Source: JAZDEU01 sp043808545
GTDB taxonomy: Bacteria; Patescibacteriota; Patescibacteriia; JAZDEU01
Reading direction: 5' to 3'
NCBI GenBank assembly: GCA_043808545.1
Contig: JAZDEU010000023.1
Span: 1 to 12,188, forward strand
DNA length: 12,188 nucleotides
A program made the position numbers and the translations under genes. Positions 1 through 5,906 of this stretch are shown here, in pieces (the stretch's first letter is position 1; every line of letters starts with the position of its first letter). The notes under the pieces are model-generated. The model made no database searches and was not told where the DNA came from. It saw nothing but the letters and a program-made list of their open reading frames with translations.

Positions 1-180
1 TGTTGTTAATCTGCGGAATAGGTATGGCTTATTGAAAATTTTTGACAATGTTTGCTTGCTCATAGTTATTTGTTTTTGTTAATTGTTAATGTACTTATAT
101 TTTAGCAGAAATTATATAATTATGCACGCAAGTCTATTGAACAATTCATAATCAGAAAATCGCAGTGGGTACTTGATAAG

Positions 181-564
181 TTGGATTATTTTAAAAGCAT
201 TTCTGGACAGGTATTCGCAAAAGGCACTAAAAAAGATTATGCGGGATACAAAGATCAGGCGTCGGCTTTAGCTGAAAAGCGAATCGAGTATTTCAACAAG
301 ACTTACGGTTTTAAATTCAACAAGATTAATATTAAAAATCAGAAAACTCGCTGGGGCAACTGTTCAAGAAAAGGCAATTTGAATTTTTATTACAAAATCG
401 CCTTACTTCCTGAGAGACTAGCCGATTATATTATCGTTCACGAGCTCTGCCACTTGAAAGAATTTAACCACTCTCAAAAGTTTTGGAATTTGGTCGCCAA
501 GATGATGCTTGATTATTTAGAAATTAGGAATGAGCTGAAAAAGAGCGGGATAGAGTTTATTTAA
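181..564 (+). CDS. YgjP-like (DUF45, SprT-type) zinc metallopeptidase, 5'-truncated
   Basis: The product resembles the YgjP/DUF45 family of zinc-dependent metallopeptidase-like proteins; the substrate is unknown. Visible signatures are the conserved block around TRWGNCS with the following NLNFYYKIALLP, and the zinc motif HELCH followed by NHSQKFW, where the NHS histidine is the expected third ligand. Only a TTG is available as start at 181. The frame is open upstream to a TAG at 103-105, and residues before the TTG (KSIEQFIIRKSQWVLDKLDY) still look like the family. The usual N-terminal beta-rich part of roughly 60-80 residues is missing, and no upstream frame supplies it. It is therefore probably a 5'-truncated gene: the TTG may be used, or the gene may be dead. 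The zinc-binding residues are intact. Family assignment is confident; functionality is uncertain. Confidence 0.75.
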   Translation: MDYFKSISGQVFAKGTKKDYAGYKDQASALAEKRIEYFNKTYGFKFNKINIKNQKTRWGNCSRKGNLNFYYKIALLPERLADYIIVHELCHLKEFNHSQKFWNLVAKMMLDYLEIRNELKKSGIEFI

Positions 565-617
565 GCAGATATTGCGTAAAAATGGTAAGAGTAATTACTC
601 ATTATATAAATTTGCGA

Positions 618-646
618 TTGAAAAAAAAATCTAATGATAGTATAAT
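618..646 (+). promoter_or_regulatory. Sigma70-type promoter of parA
   Basis: TTGAAA (618-623), a 17-bp spacer and TATAAT (641-646) form a good vegetative promoter. The predicted transcription start falls around 652-654, only a few bases before the ATG at 657, so the parA mRNA would be leaderless or nearly so. The promoter lies inside the longer reading frame that begins at 582, which argues for the start at 657. A perfect 12-bp palindrome, GAGTAATTACTC, lies at 589-600 about 20 bp upstream and could be an operator, but that is speculative. Confidence 0.6.
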
Positions 647-656
647 AAAAGCATAT

Positions 657-1412
657 ATGATAGTTTCAATTGTAAATCAAAAGGGCGGAGTTGGAAAAAC
701 AACGACAGCTATAAATTTAGCCGCTTATTTAGCTAAAATGAATAAGCGGGTTCTTTTAGTTGATCTTGATTCGCAGGCGAATGCCACTTCCGGGTTAGGG
801 GTGGTATTAGGAGAAGATACTGCGTCTATTTATGATGTTCTTATAAATAATCATCCTGCAAGGAACGCGATTAAGAATACCAGTATAGACGGCTACCATA
901 TTATACCGTCCCATTCTTCTTTAGCCGGCGCATCCATTGAACTGGTAAGTCATAATAACAGAGAGTTTAAATTGAAAGAGGCTTTAGCGGAGTTTCGTGA
1001 AATATATGATTACATATTTATAGATTGCCCGCCGTCTTTATGTCTTTTGACGATCAATGGATTAGTTGCTTCTGATAGAGTTTTAATTCCAGTGCAGTCG
1101 GAATATTACGCGCTTGAAGGTTTAGGGCAATTATTAAATACTATCGGGCTTGTGCAAGGAAATTTAAAGCCAGACTTGCAGATTTTAGGCGCGGTTATAA
1201 CTATGTTTGATATGCGCAATCGTTTGAGCAAGGAAGTTTTAAATGAACTTTATCAATATTTTCCCGGTAAAATTTTTAAAAGCGTTATTCCTCGCAGCGT
1301 CCGTTTAGCAGAGGCGCCAAGTTTCGGCAAACCTATTTTTGAGTATGAGCCTGAGTCAAAAGGAGCGAAAGCTTATGAACGGCTGGCGCGGGAGATCGCG
1401 GAAATAGGATAA
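657..1412 (+). CDS. parA: Chromosome partitioning ATPase ParA (Soj)
   Basis: ParA/Soj is a DNA-binding P-loop ATPase that works with ParB in segregation of the origin region. The 251-residue protein has the deviant Walker A motif KGGVGKTT (residues 9-16), the A' motif VDLDSQAN (35-42) and a Walker B FIDCPPS (121-127). The C-terminal part includes the typical RLAEAPSFGKPI stretch. It lacks the N-terminal extension of plasmid ParA proteins, so it belongs to the short chromosomal Soj type. The start at 657 is chosen because the family begins directly with MIVSIVNQKGG; the longer frame from 582 would add 25 residues that span the promoter. No Shine-Dalgarno sequence is present. parB follows 192 bp downstream on the same strand. 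No parS-like site was noticed in the window, though the search was by eye. Confidence 0.95.
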   Translation: MIVSIVNQKGGVGKTTTAINLAAYLAKMNKRVLLVDLDSQANATSGLGVVLGEDTASIYDVLINNHPARNAIKNTSIDGYHIIPSHSSLAGASIELVSHNNREFKLKEALAEFREIYDYIFIDCPPSLCLLTINGLVASDRVLIPVQSEYYALEGLGQLLNTIGLVQGNLKPDLQILGAVITMFDMRNRLSKEVLNELYQYFPGKIFKSVIPRSVRLAEAPSFGKPIFEYEPESKGAKAYERLAREIAEIG

Positions 1413-1418
1413 AGAGAA

Positions 1419-1482
1419 AATTCACCTAATTCACCCATTCGGCTATCGCTCAGGGCAGGTTCTAATTTTTAATTCACCTAAT
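1419..1482 (+). repeat. Direct repeat AATTCACCTAAT flanking a G+C-richer insert
   Basis: The 12-mer AATTCACCTAAT occurs at 1419-1430 and again at 1471-1482. Between the copies lies a short G+C-richer segment (CGGCTATCGCTCAGGGCAGG, 1440-1459) that differs from the AT-rich surroundings. The arrangement looks like a repeat-derived insertion in the parA-parB spacer. No reading frame is evident. Confidence 0.4.
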
Positions 1483-1515
1483 AAAATGACAAATACTAAA
1501 AGTAGCGTGAGTGTG

Positions 1516-1546
1516 CGTCGCAGTCCTCTGGTGAGAGACTGCGACG
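1516..1546. repeat. Palindromic element A, copy 1 (hairpin, parA-parB spacer)
   Basis: A 10-bp perfect inverted repeat, CGTCGCAGTC (1516-1525) and GACTGCGACG (1537-1546), encloses the loop CTCTGGTGAGA. A second copy at 3519-3548 has the same loop apart from one base and the same stem with two base pairs exchanged. There is no T-tract after the hairpin, so it does not look like an intrinsic terminator. Confidence 0.75.
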
Positions 1547-1604
1547 GAGAGAAAGTTGTTCTATAATACTTTATACATTAGACTAAATACTAAATACTAA
1601 TTTT

Positions 1605-2537
1605 ATGCTTAACAACAAAAGCGGTTTAGGCCGCGGATTGGGCTCATTAATCCCTAATAGAATTAGCAATGTAAATAGCTTTGCTAATACTGAACCTGCG
1701 AAAGATTCCAATGAGAAAATTTCAGCCCAAATACAAAATTTAGACACTGAAAAGGGGATGCGTATTCTTGAACTGGAAGTTGATAAAATTAAAGCTAATC
1801 CATATCAGCCGAGAAATAGTTTTGAGCATGACGGAATGGAAGATTTAATAAGATCAATTAAGGAGCATGGGATTTTACAGCCGTTAGTTGTCACGAAAAA
1901 TGCGGATGGCGAGTATGAACTTATCGCGGGAGAAAGGCGTTTGCGCGCGGCAAAAATGGCGGAATTAAAAACTGTCCCTGTCATTGTGCGAGAGGCGGAT
2001 AAACAAAAAAAATTAGAATTGGCTTTAATTGAAAATATTCAAAGAAAAGATTTGAATGTGATAGAAGAGGCTGTCGCGTATAAAAGATTGATGGATGAAT
2101 TTGGCTTAACGCAAGATGAAGTTTCCCGCAATGTAGGAAAAAGTTTGGCGGTTATCGCTAACGCGTTAAGGCTTTTAAATTTACCGAAAATAATTCAAGA
2201 AGCTTTAATAGCCGGGAAAATTGATAAGAGTGCGGGGCGTACGATTGCCGGGCTTGAGAATGAAGAAGAACAAATTAAATTATTTAAAGAATTGATAGAG
2301 AAGGGGATAAATGTACGGCAGTTAGAGCGGTATGTAAAGCGAAAGAAAAGTATTAGAAAAGGGAATGCGGAGGTTTTAGATTTTGATGTGGAAGAAAAAA
2401 AAGATATGCTGCAGGCGACATTGGGGACGAAAGTTGCGATTGATAAAAAAGATGGACGAGGAAAAATTATGATTGATTTTTATTCGGACGAGGAATTAGC
2501 GGAAATTGTTAATAGGATTTGCGGGCGGGAGAGTTAG
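1605..2537 (+). CDS. parB: Chromosome partitioning protein ParB (Spo0J)
   Basis: ParB binds parS sites, spreads as a CTP-dependent clamp and stimulates ParA. The 310-residue protein shows the family layout: an N-terminal GLGRGLGSLIP tail (7-17; the LGRGL part contacts ParA), the ParB/sulfiredoxin-like domain with NPYQPR (65-70) and GERRLRAAK (109-117), ENIQRKDLNVIEEA (143-156), a helix-turn-helix of about 167-192 ending in ALRLLNLP, and a short C-terminal dimerisation segment (about 284-305). Length is normal for chromosomal ParB. The ATG at 1605 fits the family N-terminus. No Shine-Dalgarno is seen; the leader is the AT-rich repeat-like TACTAAATACTAATTTT. A TATAAT at 1562-1567 may give parB its own promoter, but no convincing -35 box accompanies it. 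Confidence 0.95.
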   Translation: MLNNKSGLGRGLGSLIPNRISNVNSFANTEPAKDSNEKISAQIQNLDTEKGMRILELEVDKIKANPYQPRNSFEHDGMEDLIRSIKEHGILQPLVVTKNADGEYELIAGERRLRAAKMAELKTVPVIVREADKQKKLELALIENIQRKDLNVIEEAVAYKRLMDEFGLTQDEVSRNVGKSLAVIANALRLLNLPKIIQEALIAGKIDKSAGRTIAGLENEEEQIKLFKELIEKGINVRQLERYVKRKKSIRKGNAEVLDFDVEEKKDMLQATLGTKVAIDKKDGRGKIMIDFYSDEELAEIVNRICGRES

Positions 2538-2573
2538 ATAAATCAATGCGTAGGGATTTGAATATTACCGAGA

Positions 2574-2740
2574 AATAATTTTTAATTTTGTAATTTTAAA
2601 TTTTTAAATAATGCTTGAATTTTTAATTTTTAAAACAAGAAAATAGCAGAGATTAAAAAAAATGCTTTAATATTCAATATTCGCGGTATTAAAAATTTAG
2701 ATATTAAGAAATTATTTAAAAATTAAAAATTAAAAATTTT
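2574..2740. repeat. AT-rich imperfect palindrome upstream of the hydrogenase gene
   Basis: This stretch consists almost only of A and T. Runs such as AATTTTTAATTTTGTAATTT near the left end are answered by TTAAAAATTAAAAATTAAAA near the right end, forming an imperfect inverted repeat. Internal segments (ATATTACCG near 2562-2570 and CGCGGTATT near 2682-2690) also pair loosely. It resembles the element at 4020-4145 in sequence and in position: both end close to a start codon. No reading frame is seen. Confidence 0.55.
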
Positions 2741-2758
2741 GTGCCGAAGGCTTAATCT

Positions 2759-3691
2759 ATGCAAAATAAGAAATTAAAAATTGCGATTATTTCTTTAACT
2801 TCTTGCGAAGGATGCGAGATAGCTGTTTTAGATTTGGGAGAGCAGCTGGTAAAAATTTTGAAAAATGTAGAACTGATAAATTTTAAATATATGATGGACG
2901 AGGAAGTCGCGAAATTAGACGGATGCGATGTCGCTTTTGTTGGAGGAAGTCCTTTAAATAACAGGGATATAAAATTATTGAAGGAAGTAAGAAAAAAATC
3001 TAAAAAAGTTATCGCGCTTGGAAATTGTGCTCATCTCGGATGCGTGCAAAAAATTAAAAATTATCGCGGGAAAGAGGATGTTGCAAGGTATGTTTACCCT
3101 GCTTCAACAGAGAATTGCGTTTTTGAAAAAGCAGACAAATCATCTAAACTTCACAAAAATATATTGAAAGTTAAGAAGCAGGATGTTTGCGGAGGGGTTT
3201 ATGAGAGTTATGAAAAAATAGAAAATAATGAGGGTGGCGGGATTGATAAGTATGTTAAAGTGAACGCGGTTATTCCTGGATGTCCTATAACGAAGGAAGA
3301 ATTTTTAAGATGTTTATTGGATTTAATTTCTGGAAAGGATTTTTTAATAAAAGAAAATCCAGTTTGTTATGAATGTCTGAATAATGGTTATGAGTGTTTG
3401 TTGCAGAAAGGAGAAATTTGTTTGGGACCATTAACTTACGCGGGTTGCGATGCGATCTGTCTGAAATCAAAACAAGCATGTTGGGGGTGCCGCGGATTTT
3501 TACCGGAGGTTACTGTGGCGTCAGAGTCCTCTGGGAGAGACTCTGACGGAACGGGAGAGCGATACTCTGGCGGGGCGATCTGTAAATTGATAAATTTGCG
3601 CGCAAAGTTGCGCGAGATTGCGAGTGATAATGATGTGGAAAGCGTGGAGGAGGTTTTTGGACTTAAACAGGCGGGGATTAACACAGATTAG
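2759..3691 (+). CDS. NiFe hydrogenase/sulfhydrogenase small (delta) subunit, group 3b-like, orphan
   Basis: The protein belongs to the NADH:ubiquinone oxidoreductase 20-kDa-like family (PF01058) and most resembles HydD-type small subunits of group 3b NiFe hydrogenases, which carry Fe-S clusters passing electrons from the Ni-Fe site. Proximal-cluster cysteines are present: SCEGC (C16, C19), GNC (C90) and PGCP (C175). A C-terminal cysteine-rich part follows (C203, C206, C213, C221, C230, C234, C241, C244; PVCYECLNNGYECL to CWGCRG). Residues 254-263 (SESSGRDSDG) are encoded by palindromic element A, inserted in frame, and the tail GINTD runs into an ACACAGAT-type repeat. The large subunit and the NAD- and ferredoxin-type partners that normally adjoin it are absent here. 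A possible weak Shine-Dalgarno, AAGG, lies 8 bases before the ATG. Family is confident; function as an isolated gene is doubtful. Confidence 0.85.
   Translation: MQNKKLKIAIISLTSCEGCEIAVLDLGEQLVKILKNVELINFKYMMDEEVAKLDGCDVAFVGGSPLNNRDIKLLKEVRKKSKKVIALGNCAHLGCVQKIKNYRGKEDVARYVYPASTENCVFEKADKSSKLHKNILKVKKQDVCGGVYESYEKIENNEGGGIDKYVKVNAVIPGCPITKEEFLRCLLDLISGKDFLIKENPVCYECLNNGYECLLQKGEICLGPLTYAGCDAICLKSKQACWGCRGFLPEVTVASESSGRDSDGTGERYSGGAICKLINLRAKLREIASDNDVESVEEVFGLKQAGINTD
3519..3548. repeat. Palindromic element A, copy 2 (inside the hydrogenase gene)
   Basis: CGTCAGAGTC (3519-3528) and GACTCTGACG (3539-3548) form a perfect 10-bp stem around the loop CTCTGGGAGA. Compared with copy 1 at 1516-1546, stem positions 5 and 6 change from GC to AG, and the partner positions change from GC to CT, so pairing is kept. 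The element is read through in frame by the hydrogenase gene, after the last cysteine motif. Confidence 0.75.
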
Positions 3692-3719
3692 AGATGTATT
3701 CTCACGGATCACGGATAAT
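3680..3719. repeat. Decayed ACACAGAT/CACGGAT-type dispersed repeat
   Basis: The segment holds TTAACACAGATTAG followed by TCACGGATCACGGATAAT. Its ACACAGAT motif recurs three times just after groEL (11396-11435). Similar short repeats (AACACAGAT, ACACGGAT) are dispersed in many bacterial genomes. Here it forms the very end of the hydrogenase reading frame, which suggests the repeat replaced the original 3' end. Confidence 0.45.
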
Positions 3720-3734
3720 AAAAATATAAATGAT

Positions 3735-3809
3735 ATGTCAAAAAAATTTGTATTTTTGGTGATAGCATAACTTGGGGCGCTTTTGATCATATCCACTCTA
3801 TAAGTTACT
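3735..3809 (+). pseudogene. Remnant of an SGNH/GDSL-family hydrolase N-terminus
   Basis: From ATG 3735 the frame reads MSKKFVFLVIA and stops. Shifting frame at the T-run near 3753-3757 gives IFGDSITWGAFDH, which matches block I (GDS) at the N-terminus of SGNH/GDSL esterases. After about 20 residues the reading ends in a stop and no further family blocks (the Asn block or the C-terminal DxxH) are seen. This is a frameshifted and truncated relic. The identification rests on one short block, so it is moderately sure. Confidence 0.5.
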
Positions 3810-3870
3810 TTTAAAAGCCGAGAAATTTACAGGTATTGATAATTTGCTAGTCTAGAGCCAAATATAATAT

Positions 3871-3976
3871 ATGTCAATAACTCTCATATAACTAAAATAG
3901 TCACAATAGGCGGTGGGAGCGGGCATTCCGCGCTTTTGGGAGGGTTACGAGATCTGGAAAATATTGATATTACCGC
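3871..3976 (+). pseudogene. 5' fragment of a YvcK/CofD-like gene (paralogue of 6601-7557)
   Basis: The first ~105 bases closely match the 5' end of the intact gene at 6601. Translation gives MSIT, then after a 2-base insertion near 3884 HITKIVTIGGGSGHSALLGG and LRDLENIDITA. Similarity ends near 3976, where the intact gene goes on into its SDNG motif. The preceding AATATAATAT (3861-3870) also matches the region before 6601. The following NLAKSVTVE* reading could be the remains of the gene's 3' end after a large internal deletion, but this is weak. The gene is dead. Confidence 0.8.
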
Positions 3977-4019
3977 GGAATTTGGCTAAAAGCGTTACAG
4001 TGGAATAGGGGGAAATGAA

Positions 4020-4145
4020 AAATTTTTAATTTTTAATTTTATAAATAATTTTATAATTTTTAAACATCAAGTTGATAGTCTGATTTTTAAAAATTAAGAC
4101 ATTTGGAAATTATTTAAAAATTACAAAATTAAAAATTAAAAATTT
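4020..4145. repeat. AT-rich palindrome with 21-bp perfect arms abutting a start codon
   Basis: The 21 bases at 4020-4040 (AAATTTTTAATTTTTAATTT plus T) are the exact reverse complement of 4125-4145. The right arm ends directly against the ATG at 4146. The inner part contains further A/T inverted segments. It is related to the element at 2574-2740, and both contain a version of AAATTATTTAAAAATTA. Confidence 0.7.
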
Positions 4146-4533
4146 ATGCAAAAGCTTTCTCAAAATAAAATATTATTAGAAAAACTGCAAAGCGCTGGAG
4201 TGAAGATTATCGATCCAGACTCTGTTTTTGTTGAAGGAAATATTGAAATCGGGTGGGGGACGGTGATTTATCCGCAGGTATTTTTAACCGAATCTGTAAT
4301 TGGGAGAAATTGTTCTGTCTGACCTGTCGCGCAGGTTTTAAATAGTGTTATTGGAGATAATGCTTATCTTGGGTTTACGGCGCAAGTTAAAAGGTGCAAG
4401 ACTGGAAATAATTTTAAGATGCATCATCATAGTTATTTAGGTGATGCGGTAATAGGAAATTCTGTGAACATTTCGGCTGGTGCTATCACCTGCAATTATA
4501 ATGGAAATATAAAATCGCAGACTATTATAGTTG
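4146..4533 (+). pseudogene. GlmU-like hexapeptide-repeat acetyltransferase, interrupted and truncated
   Basis: The frame encodes a left-handed beta-helix acetyltransferase resembling the C-terminal half of GlmU (UDP-GlcNAc biosynthesis). Visible pieces are VKIIDPDSVFVEGNIEIGWG, SVIGRNCSV, NSVIGDNAYLGFTAQVKRCK, HHHSYLGDAVIGNSVNISAG and AITCNYNGNIKSQT. It has no N-terminal pyrophosphorylase domain; it starts where a stand-alone family member would. There is an in-frame TGA at 4320-4322 at the beginning of a small palindrome. Family similarity stops near 4530, where the large palindrome (4534-4667) begins; the last third of the acetyltransferase domain is missing. Both defects make it a pseudogene. 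Confidence 0.75.
4320..4337. repeat. 18-bp mini-palindrome insertion carrying a stop codon
   Basis: TGACCTGTCGCGCAGGTT contains ACCTG and CAGGT around TCGCG. Removing these 18 bases joins RNCSV directly to LNSVIGDNAYLG, which fits the hexapeptide repeat, so the piece looks inserted. The length is a multiple of three; the stop arises from the first codon of the insert. Confidence 0.5.
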
Positions 4534-4667
4534 CTGTTGAAATAGTGTTTCCGTCGTCATTCTGAACCCGCTTTAGCGGGTAAAGAATCCCGTGGTTAAG
4601 CAAAAAAACTCTGGGATTCTTCGCCCTCCTGGCGCTCGGGTTCAGAATGACGCGACTATTTCAACAG
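4534..4667. repeat. Nested palindromic element B, copy 1 (134 bp)
   Basis: Three nested inverted repeats share one centre: outer CTGTTGAAATAGT (4534-4546) with ACTATTTCAACAG (4655-4667); middle CGTCATTCTGAACCCG (4555-4570) with its exact complement at 4637-4652; inner AAGAATCCC (4583-4591) with GGGATTCTT (4613-4621). The left arm also has its own hairpin, ACCCGC-TTTA-GCGGGT. The 69 bp at 4555-4623 match 12163-12095 on the opposite strand with two differences. It ends the GlmU-like reading frame on one side and a short minus-strand frame on the other. It encodes no protein. Confidence 0.85.
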
Positions 4668-4719
4668 AAACTACTTCACCGCGATGAATATTTGCTGTCT
4701 CTGGCACTATCCATTTCAT
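4642..4719 (-). CDS. Short hypothetical ORF (25 aa), perhaps a gene remnant cut by element B
   Basis: On the minus strand, ATG at 4719 opens a frame that reads MKWIVPETANIHRGEVVSVE and ends five residues later at a TGA lying inside element B. It is preceded by AAAGGA at 9 bases from the ATG, a better Shine-Dalgarno sequence than any other gene in the window has. I do not recognise the protein. Because the stop and last residues come from the palindrome, it is probably the start of a longer gene whose remainder was lost, or a chance frame. There is no other support for expression. Confidence 0.25.
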   Translation of the reverse strand: MKWIVPETANIHRGEVVSVEIVASF

Positions 4720-4818
4720 TTTTTTTTATCCTTTCTTTTTAGGGTTATAAAAAAGTGCAGTCGTAAAAGATCAATAAGAATAAATTATCTTGCCATATAA
4801 AATTAAAAATGTCAAGCT
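4668..4818. other. Spacer between element B and the RhuM-Doc promoter
   Basis: Apart from the 5' part of the short minus-strand frame (to 4719) and its Shine-Dalgarno-like AAAGGA (about 4729-4734), this spacer shows only AT-rich DNA. No terminator, RNA gene or repeat was recognised in it. Confidence 0.5.
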
Positions 4819-4847
4819 TTGACTTATATTTTTCCGTAAGATACAAT
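4819..4847 (+). promoter_or_regulatory. Sigma70-type promoter of the RhuM-Doc/NYN operon
   Basis: TTGACT (4819-4824), a 17-bp spacer and TACAAT (4842-4847) match the vegetative consensus well. Transcription would start near 4854, giving a leader of about 20 bases before ATG 4875. This decides against the alternative start at 4809, which lies upstream of the promoter. Confidence 0.65.
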
Positions 4848-4854
4848 AAAAGTA

Positions 4855-4877
4855 AAGTTAATATAGCTAAAATTATG
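4855..4877 (+). repeat. 23-bp leader repeat, copy 1
   Basis: The 23 bases from AAGTTAATATAG to AAAATTATG, including the start codon of the RhuM-Doc gene, are repeated exactly at 5884-5906 in front of, and including, the ATG of the NYN gene. No Shine-Dalgarno sequence lies in the repeat. Confidence 0.75.
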
Positions 4878-5876
4878 GCTAAAAAGAATAAAAAATTAAA
4901 TAAAGGAGAGATTATAATCTATAAATCTTCAAAAAACGAGGTTGAATTAAAAGTGCGTTTTAATAATGAAACGATATGGCTTGATGCGCATCAAATGGCG
5001 CAGATTTTTGGAGTTGAAAGACCTGCGGTGGTAAAGCATGTCAATAATATTTATAAAACAGGAGAATTAGACAAGAATTCAACCTGTTCCATTTTGGAAC
5101 AGGTTGCCACTGATGGAAAAGTTCGCAATATGAATATGTATAATTTAGATATGATTATTTCTGTCGGTTACCGCGTGAATTCTCAAAGAGCGACGCAGTT
5201 TAGAATTTGGGCGACTAAGATATTGAAAAATTACCTGCTAGAAGGGTATGCCATAAATGTAAAGCGGCTTAATGATGCAAAGGAAAAATTTAATGAATTA
5301 CAGAAGACAATTTTATTTTTGCAGAGAAAATCGCGCGCGAAAATGTTGAAAGGGCAGGAAAAAGAAATTTTAGACTTGCTTGCAGGCTATTCAAAGACAT
5401 TAACAATTTTAGAAGAATATGATAAAAATAAACTAAAATCAGTAAAAGGCGTAAAGTCAAAGTTTATTTTTGATTATAATAAAGCTTTAAATATAATCGT
5501 TGAATTAAAAAAGGGGTTGATTGCTAAAAAAGAAGCAAGCGATATTTTTGGGTGGGAAGTTTCTCAAAAATTTGAAAGTGTAATAAAAAATTTATACCAA
5601 ACTTTTGGCGGGAAGGAATTGTATCGCGGATTAGAATTTAAGGCGGCGCATCTTTTATATTTGACGATTAAAGATCATCCGTTTACCGATGGGAATAAAC
5701 GGATCGGTTCTTTTTTGTTTGTTTATTTTTTGGATAAGAATAAATATCTTTTTCGCGAGAGCGGAGAACTGAAAATAAATGATAACGCGCTTGCGGCATT
5801 AGCGCTTTTAATCGCGGAGAGCGATCCTAAAGAAAAGAATCAAATGATTGCGCTTATAACGCAATTATTGAGTTAA
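4875..5876 (+). CDS. RhuM-family protein with C-terminal Fic/Doc domain
   Basis: The 333-residue protein joins a RhuM/BRO-N-like N-terminal domain (about 11-130, with VELKVRFNNETIWLDAHQMA and LDMIISVGYR...RATQFRIWA) to a Fic/Doc domain (about 200-330). A lysine-rich helical linker lies between (about 130-195). The catalytic motif HPFTDGNKR (268-276) matches the Doc form HxFx(D/N)xNKR. The final Arg of AMP-transferring Fic enzymes (GNGRxxR) is replaced, so Doc-like kinase chemistry on a protein target is the better guess; the target is unknown. No separate antitoxin such as Phd lies upstream; the RhuM domain may take a regulatory part. The ATG at 4875 is preferred because the promoter lies just upstream of it. 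The NYN gene follows after 27 bp. Domain calls are firm; the activity is inferred. Confidence 0.88.
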   Translation: MAKKNKKLNKGEIIIYKSSKNEVELKVRFNNETIWLDAHQMAQIFGVERPAVVKHVNNIYKTGELDKNSTCSILEQVATDGKVRNMNMYNLDMIISVGYRVNSQRATQFRIWATKILKNYLLEGYAINVKRLNDAKEKFNELQKTILFLQRKSRAKMLKGQEKEILDLLAGYSKTLTILEEYDKNKLKSVKGVKSKFIFDYNKALNIIVELKKGLIAKKEASDIFGWEVSQKFESVIKNLYQTFGGKELYRGLEFKAAHLLYLTIKDHPFTDGNKRIGSFLFVYFLDKNKYLFRESGELKINDNALAALALLIAESDPKEKNQMIALITQLLS

Positions 5877-5883
5877 AAAATTT

Positions 5884-5906
5884 AAGTTAATATAGCTAAA
5901 ATTATG
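5884..5906 (+). repeat. 23-bp leader repeat, copy 2
   Basis: An exact second copy of 4855-4877 ends with the ATG of the NYN-domain gene. It lies in the 27-bp gap after the RhuM-Doc stop codon. The two copies give both genes of the putative operon the same translation start context. Confidence 0.75.

Noticed and set aside
582..656. Longer N-terminus for ParA (start at 582).
   Set aside because: The added residues do not fit the family and the segment contains the parA promoter.
1516..1546. Hairpin between parA and parB as an intrinsic terminator.
   Set aside because: No T-tract follows, and a covarying second copy lies inside a coding sequence.
1413..1604. parS site near parAB.
   Set aside because: No sequence close to TGTTTCACGTGAAACA was seen by eye here or elsewhere in the window.
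3285..3796. Three overlapping minus-strand frames opposite the hydrogenase gene.
   Set aside because: Low-complexity antisense shadows of a clear plus-strand gene.
4320..4322. In-frame TGA in the GlmU-like gene as possible glycine recoding (SR1/Gracilibacteria code); reading it as Gly gives a plausible VGPVAQ.
   Set aside because: All clearly intact genes lack in-frame TGA, the HAD gene uses TGA as a stop, and the gene is also truncated downstream; the TGA is part of a palindromic insertion.
4534..4667. CRISPR or tandem repeat array.
   Set aside because: The repeats are single nested palindromes, not regularly spaced direct repeats.
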